Assembly: GCA_026874595.1 (NCBI GenBank)
Contig: CM049310.1
Span: forward strand, 86,341,056 to 86,405,055
DNA: 64,000 nucleotides
Origin: Sipunculus nudus
Taxonomy: Eukaryota > Annelida > Sipuncula > Golfingiida > Sipunculidae
Direction: 5' to 3'
The first letter of the stretch is position 1. Every line of letters begins with the position of its first letter. The position numbers were made by a program, and so were the translations under genes. Below, piece after piece: positions 26,640-38,989 of the stretch. Under the pieces are notes generated by a model, which was not told the DNA's origin, did no database searches, and was given only the letters and a program-made list of their open reading frames with translations.

Positions 26640-28250
26640 TGCTGTTTAGGCGTATGGTTCTTTTTCAGATGGGACAACTAAAGTGAGGTCGCCATTACGT
26701 GTGGCATGGTTGCAAGCCAATCTCCGCACACAAATATGGAAAATGGGTTGTCCGCCTTCGCACGCGCAAGCAGACCTTTCGTGTATGGGCTCCTCTGATT
26801 GGTCTCCCTCGTGTTTATAAACATTCGTGTGGCCTCACGTGGTCAGTCGTAAATGAAACACCCACGCAGTCTCGTACGTAAGATCTAGAGGGTTCTATAG
26901 TGTCCTGGTATTTGACTGCTAGTCGCTTTACTACGTCGTATATAATAATCAGATAATAGTCGAATTACCCAGTAGCCTCTCCAAGTTCCTCGCAACACTA
27001 TCAGTGACTCTCCTAACACCAGCTGCGCAATCACCAGAGGCAACTCAGTCAAGACGAGCACAGAAATTACGCATAACAAATTGTGATCACAATTAACCGG
27101 TACTGAAGATAAAACCTAGAGTGGTCATTGTTTGCATACTCCTTCTGACCACATGAGGTAAGAAAATTTAAACTGATATATTTTGTCACGCGTCTTAGGC
27201 AGTTCACAGGGGGAATAGGGCAACAAGAAATATAATTCGGTAGTTAACGTGCCATCACTGCTGAATGTCAATTGGGACACTCATGTAAGCCTTTAAGTAT
27301 ATATTCTGTCAGCCGTCCTCACCACAATGCCAGACGTATATCTTAACAATTGATATACATGGTGAGATAGATGCGCTGATAAAAAGCACCTAATAATTAC
27401 GTTTGTCTTGGAATTTTCAGGCTTATTTTGCATGAGTGACCCCGTCGATTTACAACAGTGATTCATACGTGTGCCTGATAATTTCAATAACAAACAAACC
27501 TTGCTCAGATGTAATAAATTCAGTATGTGTGTGTGCGTGCGTGTGTGTGTGAGTGAGGGTATGTGTGTGGCACGTTCTAGAATCCTTGGGGAACTATGTG
27601 TACCACGAGTGCATGCAGCATGGTAGCCATGAATGAGTGACCCAGACTCACGGGATCTCCTTTTAACCTATCAAAGCATGCGTTGCTAGTACGCTACTAT
27701 GAACAGGCGTAGACCGCTTATATCAGGTCAGTTGCGGGAGATCAGTTTGCGGGAAGGAGTACCCAAGGAAAAACCTCAAAATTCTTTCTTTATATACAGG
27801 GGTTTTTAACAGTGGTGCTGCACCATACTGAGGATAAACACAGTGATCAGGCTTGATATTGTGACGCTGAGGTAGGTTAATTTTATGGCCACTCGCCTTC
27901 TCCTACAAAAATACGTCTGAACCAGTTTACATTTAGTATATAGCTACTTATACATGTTGTACTATATGGCTAAGCTGTAGAATACTGTTTATTTTGATCC
28001 CGTATCGCTATCTTTACTCTTTAGTTAAGTCTAGACACCAAGGCCAGTGTGCCTTTGACCCCTGCCATGTCAAAATGTGCGTTAATGTGTTTTGAGAGCA
28101 AAGCAAATCTGGTCCAGGCATTATCAGAAGTGCTTAAGTTATAGATATACAGTAACTGTCAACGCCTGTTGTGGCGTAACCACATGTTCAGTGACTGTCA
28201 CTGGTCAAGTTCACTCGGTGCAATCCACGCAACAACATGCGTTTGCAGCG
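26640..28250. repeat. Threefold segmental duplication, copy 1
   Basis: This non-coding segment recurs at 28,370-30,330 and in part at 31,460-32,130. Shared landmarks in order are a GC-richer piece with ttgtttataaac-type TATA stretches (26,780-26,880 and 28,440-28,600), the gggacactcatgtaagcct stretch (27,271 and 29,284), the gtgacccagactcacggga stretch (27,637 and 31,564), the ccaaggaaa block, and a conserved end at ctgaggtaggtt (27,867 and 29,940). That last site is a good splice donor, so each unit may carry the 5' exon of a gene family. Confidence 0.6.
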
Positions 28251-28369
28251 GTTTAAGGGTATGAGGTATTTACCAGATTATACATATTAAACCTGGATAG
28301 ATGCTAATGACACACTACACAGTGTTTAATGCTATAAATAATTATTTGTTTATAGCAGAACTGAGGCAC

Positions 28370-29219
28370 TAAGATCGCCTGACATGTGTTGCATGGTCTA
28401 TGCTTCTGACATTTGCTGTCATGGCGGCATTTACCAAATATGGAAACATCCCATAATACTCTTCTGCGTGCGCAGATCTGGGCTTCTCTGACTGGACATT
28501 CGAGGTCCACCCTTCTGTTTATAAACAGTCACGCGACCAACAAAAGCCATGCAGTGAAATCTTGAATGAAACAGCCACGTCACTCGTACAAGGATCAACA
28601 TGAATGAAACAAAAAACTAGAATTTCGCAGCTAACTACATACAGAAGATGTAACATCTATACGAATCGACTGGTAAAATAGCTTCCCTCTAATGCAAAAG
28701 CGCCTACGTTTATCCGGTTGCGTAATCAACAGAAAACCAGTAAGTAAGTCAGTCCAGACGTGTGAGGCGCAGAGCCAGAAAGCGGATACATAAACATTAC
28801 TGAAGACTAATACCAGAGTGTTCTCTATATTTCTTGGTAAGGTAAGATAACAAAAATCTTTTGCAGTTAATTTTTCATGACTTGGAGGATGTCACGAATT
28901 TCAAATTGCAATCACATCAGAACAGGGCGAAAGGATAACTTAATTAATCTCTTATGAAAGCGGCGCAAAAGTTACTGGCATTCTAGCAAAAATATACTTC
29001 TGCGGTAGTGCACTAAATTAAGTTGACATTTGTTCAATCTTTATTTTAAAATTTATTTTATTAAAAAATATAAGAAAATAAAATACAATTCCCATTTCTC
29101 TCTAACTTGTGTGCATAATCTGCGCTATATCTGAGAAATAACTTTTTAAACTTTAGTTTACTAATTTACTTTAGGTTTCTGGTCATTTGTGAAAGATTGC
29201 ACTGCATTAATATTATATA

Positions 29220-29293
<74 letters not shown>

Positions 29294-30330
29294 GGACACT
29301 CACGTAAGCCTATGAGTATATATACAGGCAGTCGCGGTTAACGCGGATGTGGTAGTATATACGACTAATTTATGCTAAGTCATTCCGTCGTCACCACATG
29401 CCAGACATATGTTTAACAGTAAAAAAAATGCTTAGATATACACGCTGATAAAAGAAAACACCTAACAATTACGTTTTTCTTAGAATAATTGAGCCGATTT
29501 AGCATGGGTTCATAAAAATGCATCAATGCATTAATGTTACCAATTGCAGACTTGTATAGTGTGTGTGTATATATATATAGTGTGTGGGTGTGTGTGCAAC
29601 GCATCTAGAAAGGGCACTGTCTAGAATCCTTAAGGAACTCGGCCGGTTCATCATGTGTGATGTCAGAATGCAGGACGCAGCATGCAGCATGGTAGTCTTG
29701 ATATGAACGCGTTCCTCAGAATCACTTGGTCTATCTGTTAACCAATCACTGCGTGCGGCGGTAGGCCTAGTACTGCAGCGTACGACCGCTCATAACCGGT
29801 CATTTGTACAGATAATTTTGCGGGAGAGAGTACTCAAGGAAAGCCCTCCAGGAATATTCATAATATACACGAGTGTGAACGGGTGTTCTGCACCATATTG
29901 AGAATTAAGACCGCAGTGATCAGGCTGGATATTGTCACACTGAGGTAGGTTGTTTTAATAGCCACTCCCCTTCCCCTTATTACGGGCAATTTACATTTAG
30001 TATATCACTAAGTATACATGTTTTACTAAATGGCTAAGTTGTAGAGGGATACTGTTTATTTTGATTCCGTATCGCTATCTTTACTCTATAGATATATTTA
30101 GACACGGACACCAGTCTTACCCCTACCACCTCAAATTGCGCGTGAGAGCAAAGCCAATCTGGTCCAGCCATTATCAGAAGAGCTGACGTTATAAATATAT
30201 AGGAGCTGTCAAGTCCTGTAAGCATGGTTAGCAGGTTAGTGTTGCCACATTTTCAGTGGCTGTCACATGTCAAGATCACTCGGTGCAATCCACGCAACAA
30301 TATACGTCTGCTTAATAAAGATAAAAAGCG
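28370..30330. repeat. Threefold segmental duplication, copy 2
   Basis: This copy contains the same ordered landmarks as copy 1, interrupted by a long TA tract at 29,213-29,290. The block after the donor-like gaggtaggtt at 29,941 also matches copy 1 for about 350 bp, including the precursor-like stretch caatccacgcaacaa. No protein-coding frame is conserved. Confidence 0.6.
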
Positions 30331-31230
30331 CCTGGCTGAGACTTTTCTGCAGTATATTTTATTTACATCTACCTTTCTTTTTCCGGAGCGCAAAAACATA
30401 TAAAATGCATAAAATATATCTATATCGATAGAATATCGTGTTGTTCGTAAAGTAATACAGTTATCATTGCTGGTTGAAGCTCATCTTACTTGCATGTTGG
30501 CAAATTTTAACATACGTGTTCGTGACTGGTGACCAGTGACCTATAGTTTTATCAATATGGAATACACCCTGAAAATTTATATTAGCAAGGCTCTTTTTTT
30601 TTCATGTGGTATTTGTCTGAAGAAACAGATGTTCGGGAAACGTTTAAACCTGCCTGCACAAGAACACTTGTACACTTCAACTGATAAATGATGAGTCATT
30701 TAAAGTGCGATAACACCTACACACTTTAATCGCATCAAATTCCGCCACCCAGGAAAACAACAAACCAGAGGCAGTTCGGCATGTGGTTTGAGTCAATATT
30801 ACCCCCCAAAAAAATATTGAGGTCAAGATAACTTCACAGCGACAAGGTGGATTGCAAAACAACCAGGCATGTTTCAAATCTCTAAAATCTACATTATAAG
30901 CACATATATATTATATCGATTTATATATCATTTAATACACCATTTACATATGGATTATCTCTATTCATAATCATGGACTTGCACAACCAGATCGCCACCA
31001 CATTAGTCGTCAATCATCATCAACATTGAGCCGATGAGCATAATGAACTTTAAACCTTTATTATGTCAAGGACATGAACTCAACATAACCCGGACAGTCA
31101 TAACCTAGCATTATGGGTAAATAACAATGACACACTCGGAACCTGGGTCAACACGATACAAATTCAGAGTAGCCAATCACAGATCCATTACACTATACCA
31201 TGCATTATGGTCATTAGAAATTGTTTATCT

Positions 31231-31362
31231 AACATATATATATATATATATATACAGCCGATTTCTATACCTTTCCACTTGACACCTGATGAAGAAGTTA
31301 TAAGCTTCGAAAGCTCGTGGTTGAATTAAACAGTTAGTCAACACTAAGGCGTCTTCATTCTG

Positions 31363-31455
<93 letters not shown>
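31231..31455. repeat. (TA)n tracts around a hammerhead-like repeat fragment
   Basis: TA tracts at 31,231-31,253 and 31,363-31,454 enclose about 110 bp with CTGATGA (31,286), a GAAG/CTTC stem and GAAA (31,309). That spacing matches the core of a hammerhead ribozyme, as found in Penelope-like elements. The rest of the ribozyme fold is not clear, so it may be only a relic. Confidence 0.4.
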
Positions 31456-31457
<2 letters not shown>

Positions 31458-31459
31458 AC

Positions 31460-32130
31460 ACAAGAATGGATGCCAATGACACAAAAAACCGGGTCCAAAC
31501 TCCTTGAGAACCCTATGTAGCACGTGTGATGTTCCTGCATACAGCAATGGAGGTATATGAATGAATCACTCAGACTCACGGGATTTCCTGTTAACCAGTC
31601 ACAGCTTGTGGTGGTCCTAAGCCACTACCAACCGCTTTAAACTGGTCAGTTGTACAGATAGTTTTGGAGGAGAGAGGACCCAAGGAAAGGCCTCCAGATT
31701 TATTCAAAGCACTTATGGCTGCTAAGAGTGGTGTTAAGCATACTGCAGATTAAGTGAGGCTTGTCACGATGAAGTAGGTTTTTAAAGCCAGTCCCCTTCC
31801 CAATATTACGTCTAAAGTTGTTCACAATAAGTATAGCATGATATGGATAGTAAACATATAGATGGCAAAGTTGCAGAGAGATACTGCATATATTGACCTC
31901 GTATCGTTGTATTTACTCCAAGTGAGAATGTATGTTAATTTAAAGTGTTATGAGAGCAAAGCAAATCTGATCCAGCCATTATTAGGTATGCTAGCGTTAG
32001 CATGCTATCCACAACATCCAGGCCTGTGGCCTTGCCACATATCTAGTCAATGTCAAATGTCAAGTTCACTCGGTGCAAGCCACTTACATCATGGGGTTGG
32101 GGTTTGTATATTTAATGATATAAAAAGTTG
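31460..32130. repeat. Threefold segmental duplication, copy 3 (partial)
   Basis: The segment matches the middle and end of copies 1 and 2: the cagactcacgggatttcctg stretch, the ccaaggaaaggcctccag block, and the donor-like gaagtaggttt at 31,772. The 3' part carrying gagcaaagcaaatct also agrees. It is the most diverged copy. Confidence 0.55.
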
Positions 32131-34260
32131 GCTGAGACTTTTTCAGTACATTTATTTACAAAGTTCTTTCCCTGAACCCTAAAATTGTATAATGCCGGTA
32201 ACCTGTATGTATCTAAAGAATCAAAAACGGCTGGAATGTTCGCGCGATAGGCTGCCTGTATTCATGCTTTGAATACTGTGTTGTATGTATAGTAAGTCAC
32301 TGCGATATACTCATTCGCCAGCTGGATCAGCTATGGTATCTGCCAAGTAAAATATGCCACCACAATACCAAAGTGAGTGAAACTGAGGGTAGTGATTGCC
32401 AGATAACTTTGGCAACAATTTTACAGCTTTATAACCTTAAAAGCCAACTCACATACATTATTCCTTAATTTGTCTTGGGCATACCTAAATAATTTAGAAA
32501 GACTCAAACAAATAGTTTACATTTTAATCAATTTTCTATTTCAATTTTTGCAACTGGATGACTACTGTTCAGAGATGTTTCTTAACAGGATAATCTGGAT
32601 AAAGCCTTTCCATTAATATTGCATTATATTTATATTAATTAGTCTGACAGAATATCGAGCGAAAAGGTGGTACTTGCACAGTTCTATGTACAAAACTTTT
32701 ATTGTTGATATTTCTTCTTTCGATCACTGATAATGAAACCGGGATGATAGCATTAGGCTTGTTGTTATTATATAGGCTTACAGTCACTTTATTACTTCTG
32801 TTGAAGTAATTAAGCACTTGTCTTTAAATGATATTGTTATATATGTATATATATACATATACTAATATCCTGGATTATAAGGGTCATAGGCTTATATTAT
32901 ACCACACCAAGATATTAAATTGTTGTATGTACTTTATACATAGCTAACAAAGGAGAGCTTGCAATCTAATTCTTTCACTTCCCTGGTGTGGTAGCTGTAT
33001 GTCAGCTTGCAGGAAGAATACAAAATGTACTGGAAAGCGACATTACTATGCAATTTAATAAAATGGCAGCTTTAAATTTCCGTAGGCCTATACAGCAACT
33101 GTTTTCATGGGCTGATTTGGGGGGGGGGGGGTAGCGTCGAAAAAACACTCAGCACAAAGAACTATCCCACAAATTGTCAATGCACCTATACAGCAAATAC
33201 ATGTCGATTTTCAAAATAGGAATAATCCCCTAGCATAGCTTCTTCGCTCGGCCTTTTTCCCCACTGGGATCTATCGCTTAGCAACTTTTATATATTTTAT
33301 ATTTTTATAGGACTATCCTGTTTCTTAAAACCTCTATGCGCATATTGTTTTGATGTGGCCTATATCGAGCCGAGGTCTCCTTTCTCGTTGTAATTAGACA
33401 ATATGGGCCATATATCATAATGTAGAACGAAACACAGGCTCAGCTTGGTCCCGAACCACAGTACAAGGAAGCTCTTTTCTGGCCCACGTGGCGCCATACG
33501 CGTGCGCAGTTCACGTCTTAATGGGGTCAATGTCCCAGCTTCCTGTATGCTGCGGGCTGTTAAATTTCTTCGGGAACAGGCTGATTAGTCCCCAAATCCA
33601 TTTCGTTCTCGTCTCTTCGTACTCCCCCTTTTTTCTCCTCAGGTCTAGTTCGCACCCAGGAATGGGGCCATAAACTGTTTTGTCCACATATTTGCAAACA
33701 TAGTGTCATTATGTCCACAGTATTAAATACCTATGTCTAAACAAAACGGTACATCTGATCCAGCATACCTATGACGGGTATACATTTCAGGTATTTTTTG
33801 ATAAATATAAATATTGTTTAAATGATTGAATCGTGTATATTGATATACTTTAATGAGGAACATAATTAATTAAAGTTTGTATATCGGTATTAATTAAAAA
33901 AAACAAACAATAATTGTTATGGTAATTATCTTTATTTCTAATTATAATAATAATCATAATGATAACCATGATCACTTGATCATTAAAAAAATGCTATTGA
34001 ATAAATAAGTAATTGATAATACTTCTATTAATAAAACAATTGTATATCTATAACAAATGTAATATTACTCTTATAAAACATTATTGTCAATATTAATATT
34101 ATTTTCTTGGTTATGGATTTTTGTATGAATAAGAAATCTATTAATAAAACAAATATAGCATTTTTTAAATAAATATATATATTCATAAATGTATAACAAA
34201 AAGAAATAACACTGATTATTCGGATTATTAATAATCCATCTATCAATCTGCAACCTTTTT
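32130..34260. other. AT-rich spacer, nothing recognised
   Basis: There is a poly-G run at 33,119-33,130 and a small GC-richer patch at 33,420-33,660 with no coding features I can support. The remainder is AT-rich. Confidence 0.4.
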
Positions 34261-34860
34261 GAAGATGTTGGTTCTGTGACCTTGACCTTTTACCTCATAA
34301 CCATAGAATCTATAGGGTTCTTACTTTAGTGATGGGTCATACATATGTCACGTTGGAAATCCATGTTGCTATCGACACTAGATATATCATAAGAGGTGTT
34401 TTATTTTTACCATATATGGACACATTAAAGGTTACGGTCACTCTAAGGATAAAGGTCATGAACCACATATAAATAGACCCCATCTCAAATCCCATCTCTC
34501 TACATGTGCATAATATGAAAGAAATCTGTCCATACGTTTTTGACTTAAAATGCTTACAGTATTGTCAAATGGCAATTGTGGGGGGTATTAAAAAGGCGTA
34601 TCACCAAGAAAAGGGTGATAGGTGGCGCCACCACTTTTCGGTATATCACAAGACTATCCAAGATCTTCGGTCACTATGATTTCGGGACCAGTCCATGCAA
34701 GCTTACTTGAGATATTTCAGAATTTGTGTTATTTTCAGCAAAAATGGACTTATTCAAGGTCATGGTCACTCTCCTAGCATAGGTCATGACCTCATATTAA
34801 ATAGACTTCGTCCCCTTACCTATATCTATACAAATGTAAAGTTTGAAAAAGATCAGTGAA
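34261..34860. repeat. Dispersed repeat of the TGACCTTGACCT type, two units
   Basis: The segment begins with gtgaccttgaccttttacct and holds two related ~250-bp units, each with a variant of aaggtcatggtcactct and of aggtcatgaacc or aggtcatgacctcat. This resembles a repeat widespread in molluscan genomes. The motif also matches nuclear-receptor half-sites (TCAAGGTCA), which may be incidental. Confidence 0.45.
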
Positions 34861-35158
34861 ATATTTTGTTGGGATATCCATATCACAATGTATTTTTTCT
34901 GCGGCGGCGGCGTACCGTCGTGAAACCATAATATGCCAACTTTGTCTAGGGATACCATAATAATTATGAAAAGCGGCGGATATGAAATACAACCCCTGCG
35001 CCGTAGAATGGCATTTAAACTGTAATGTATTCCTGGAATGAAATGCCATCCAATCGTAATTGTTAGTGATACAATTCCACATTTGCATTTTTTAGTTATA
35101 TGCCCATTTTAGCAGTCAGTTTATGAAATGATGGACTCTTTACAAACTCGTGGTGTTC

Positions 35159-35220
<62 letters not shown>

Positions 35221-38128
35221 TCCGTAATACATCGTGTAATATTGTAAATACAGTCAGAATATAATAACATGGTGTACACGGTGACTCATATGTTCATTCA
35301 GAGTGTTATCAAGTGCAACATCAGAGATCCTTATCAGAGGCCATTTATAAAGCATACATCAGCTGAAAGCCTTCATGGTTTTTCGAACACAAGCTGTCAA
35401 CTATTAATAGTTTGGCTTGTATCACAACAAGGAAGTGTTGATAACATCTATAACGCATAGTGTAACCGTCTTGGCTTGTCTAGCAAACCATTACAATGAA
35501 GATTTGTCCTAGATGCGGAGCTGACGGTCATATACAGTGACGTATGTGTTGTTCTATCATGCGTATACAAGCACCACAAATACACACACATACACATTAT
35601 TAGATGTGTGTGGAATATGCTCAATTATTCTGTAGGGATGAATCTGATTATTTTCACTTATAATCATTTCATTAAGACCGTAGTCCTTTATAAACCTGTC
35701 TGATAATGCTCAAAGATTAAATCAGTACTACAAAGTTATTAACTGGACATTTAAGAAAATGAGTATGTTAGGCCAAAACAATAAAAATGTATGGTTCTCA
35801 GGCACTCGCATCAAGTTTAAACCCCTGTATCAAATATTTTATTTTGATTTTCAATAAAAACTTTCCAATTTTGAGTTGCTGCCGCTCCGACATTTCTTTC
35901 GACAGGATAAAACCATACTCTTTCATTTGTTTTGTAGCGCTTTTACTGATTTAACTGTATAAAACTTATTTTCATGCTTTTCCCTGATCATTTGATATTT
36001 TTATCGAAACGTACCAAACAGAAAAATAAAATGAAAAGCGCCCGCCCGCAATGATTTCTGAAAAACAGATTTTGAGAACCATACTACTTTTTTGTTTGGC
36101 CTTATAATGTCTGATATATAGTTATCACCACAGCTGTAAATTAAAGCATACTGTAAATAATATGACCGTACAATTTACTATGAATTTGTTTTGTCGACGT
36201 AACATGGTGTAATTTTGGGCATGATTAATATTATTGAGGTAAATCCAAAATAGTATTTCTATATTTAATATGTGACCGATTCATAACAACAGTAATGATT
36301 CCCTACATAGCTGTCCTTATATAAATTCTTAAATTAAGAAAAATCGAAGAGTTTAGACATTTATATCAATCTATTTATTTTACACATATTGTACAGATGC
36401 ATATGCTGCATGGGTGCAGGGAGGGGGATGGGGGAATGTGTTATGAGAAGAAAGACCTTACAAAACATGCAGAGAACTTCAGCCCAGATATTTGTAATAT
36501 ACTTTGTTTAACCCGATTGTCTTAAAATCATGTGTGGTAATTTATGGTATACATCAACGTTAATGATATTAATACTTTACGGCCCTGCTTATGAATACAT
36601 TATTGCATCAAACATGGCTTGCAGGTAGGCGATAATGAATGTCATTTGCCAAAAAACCCTTATTAATCAACTAGATCTACAACTAATAATTTAATGACCC
36701 TTCTTAAGCCGAGGACAGAACATTATAAATCAAATTTGTATTTATGCTGGTCTGTTGTTATAGAATATGTTACCATATTTGAGATAGATCAGTAAACTCT
36801 TTCGCCACTTTTAAGCATATCGCCAAATCTGTCTTTTTAAGCTCTCAATTTATACTAAATATAGTATTATATATTTTCTACTTTGAGGTTTCGCAATAAA
36901 TGCGATGTGTTTATGCTATATTTGTTCGTAATATGTATACTTTTATAATCATCATATGTTTGTCAGATTTAATGTGTATAGATTTGTGTATATGATCGGA
37001 TGTTTTTAAATGTAAATGTATTTCATATTTTTACATTCACAGGGCCTAGTGGAAGAACAGAATCACTTCTGTTTCAGTTACCTTGTATAAATATACTAAT
37101 GATTAATAATAAAAAATAACAATATTTGTATATATATATATTTAGGTGAAAATTCAACAAAAGTAATGGTAAATCATTAGTTTCTATTATATCAGAAGAC
37201 AATATTATATATGATATATTAACAATACATCTGTTGCACACTGTCTTATTACTTTTAATCTGATTGTATAATCTGAAATGACTAAGATATATCAATGAAA
37301 AAAATTAATTAAGCATTCAAGGAACTTATTATCGGGGATGCATTACAAAATTCCCCATTAATGGTCATTGGTCAATATGACTTCCTAGTTCATCACAATA
37401 AATTTCCTTGTTTGTTTAATAAAATATCCTGGTTTGTTTCATAAAATTTCCCGTCTGTTCGACAGTATACTGTTTCGTAAAAATGTTACATTAATATAGA
37501 AAGGGAAAGTTTCATAAATGCATTACTTCACGGAAGTATGATGTCATAAAATTTCCAACCAATTTACAAATGAGGAAAGATTTTATCAAAGTAATATTTG
37601 TGTGACAATAATACCATAGAGGAAGAAAATATGAAACGTTCTTGTTCCGGGTTGGTTTATTATAAATACACAGATCACATCTTGAGTTGACGTTATATGA
37701 AGACAGAATTCCGTATCGAATTCAGCTGGTCAACTGCTCGGCAAAAGGTAGGCGTTTCTTGATATTACCAAACAGTGTTTTTTGTATACAGTGAAATGCC
37801 CAATTATTATCGCTCCATGCAAGCTGTTTTAATTTCTACAGCTGAGTTCTCCAACACCTGTTTCATTTCATTTAACTTGTTAATATATTGTCAGGCAAAC
37901 TTCGTCGTGTCAGCAAGTGTTAATCTTTACCCCAAAGTCTATTCGCATAAAATTCCCTGGTGTGTATATACCATGAAACACCTAATTCATGTATACGATG
38001 CTCATACATGAAATATATCAGACAACAAGAGAGAGAGAATTAGAAGAATAAAATATAAGTGTATTTAATCAGAAGTCATATTATATGATCCTGTGAGGAA
38101 CTGATGAACGATCATATGCAATGTACAT

Positions 38129-38176
<48 letters not shown>

Positions 38177-38280
38177 TTTCTTTAAATAACATGATGACGG
38201 GTTTGTTTATATATATGACCTTTTTCCAACCCTATATTGAGAGAGCTCTACGTGTAATGTGATAATTTGGGTTATTTATG
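34861..38280. other. AT-rich spacer with TA tracts
   Basis: TA microsatellites stand at 35,159-35,219, 38,139-38,170 and 38,281-38,297. The GT/CA-rich and AT-rich stretches between them show no gene. The last TA tract is the insertion site of the Ty3/gypsy element. Confidence 0.45.
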
Positions 38281-38297
38281 TATATATATATATATAT

Positions 38298-38632
38298 TGT
38301 AACGTGCAACCGAGTTCACAAACAGAAGAAAAGCACTGCTGGTTTTCTACTAGGTCTTTACTGGTCAAAAATCAAAGATACACTGCCGGGTGAGGACCCC
38401 ACCCCTGCATACATGGATATATCACACATACACGCCCCCTAATCTATCATGTCAGCAACAGGCCTGTTATCCTCTGGGTGACCCCTATGAGCTTGGGGAC
38501 ACCAGTACACACAAGCTGGTCACTGTCACCTCACAGCAGGGGTTCCCAGCTGCCTGCCGTAATCAATTAAGACCACTCAATTATCTACTGGTATACAGAT
38601 TCCTCACTGCTATAAGATATAAAATCATTACA
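38298..38632 (-). repeat. 3' LTR of the Ty3/gypsy element
   Basis: This 335-bp repeat has TG...CA ends and matches 43,947-44,281 except for one substitution near 38,491. The small open frame in its sense strand is part of the LTR, not a gene. Confidence 0.93.
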
Positions 38633-38989
38633 CTGCTCCCCCCTTAAAAGAAAGAATGCGTCCTCGCATTCAAAGAAATGAAATTATAATTGAGATATAA
38701 CAATGATATAACAGAGATTTGAATGAATATAAACTTAGGTACTTACAGTCACATTCAAAGTTAATTGAGGGGAATTTACTAAACAACATTGCTGTGAACT
38801 CCAAGAGGTGACCACTGTAGTCTTACTAATATTTTACTCTTAAAAAGTTGAACACTTGGAAAATAAACATGACAAGTGGTTCTTGTAATATAACCATCCG
38901 CCTAAAACTAGAATAACAACATAAAAAAATAATAATACAAGTAAATATTACGCTGATTACAATCTCAGTAAAACTGCGTAATAATAAAT

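Noticed and set aside
38390-38647. Open frame of 85 codons (and its partner at 44,039)
   Set aside because: It lies in the LTR of the Ty3/gypsy element, on the strand opposite to its genes, and is duplicated only because the LTR is.
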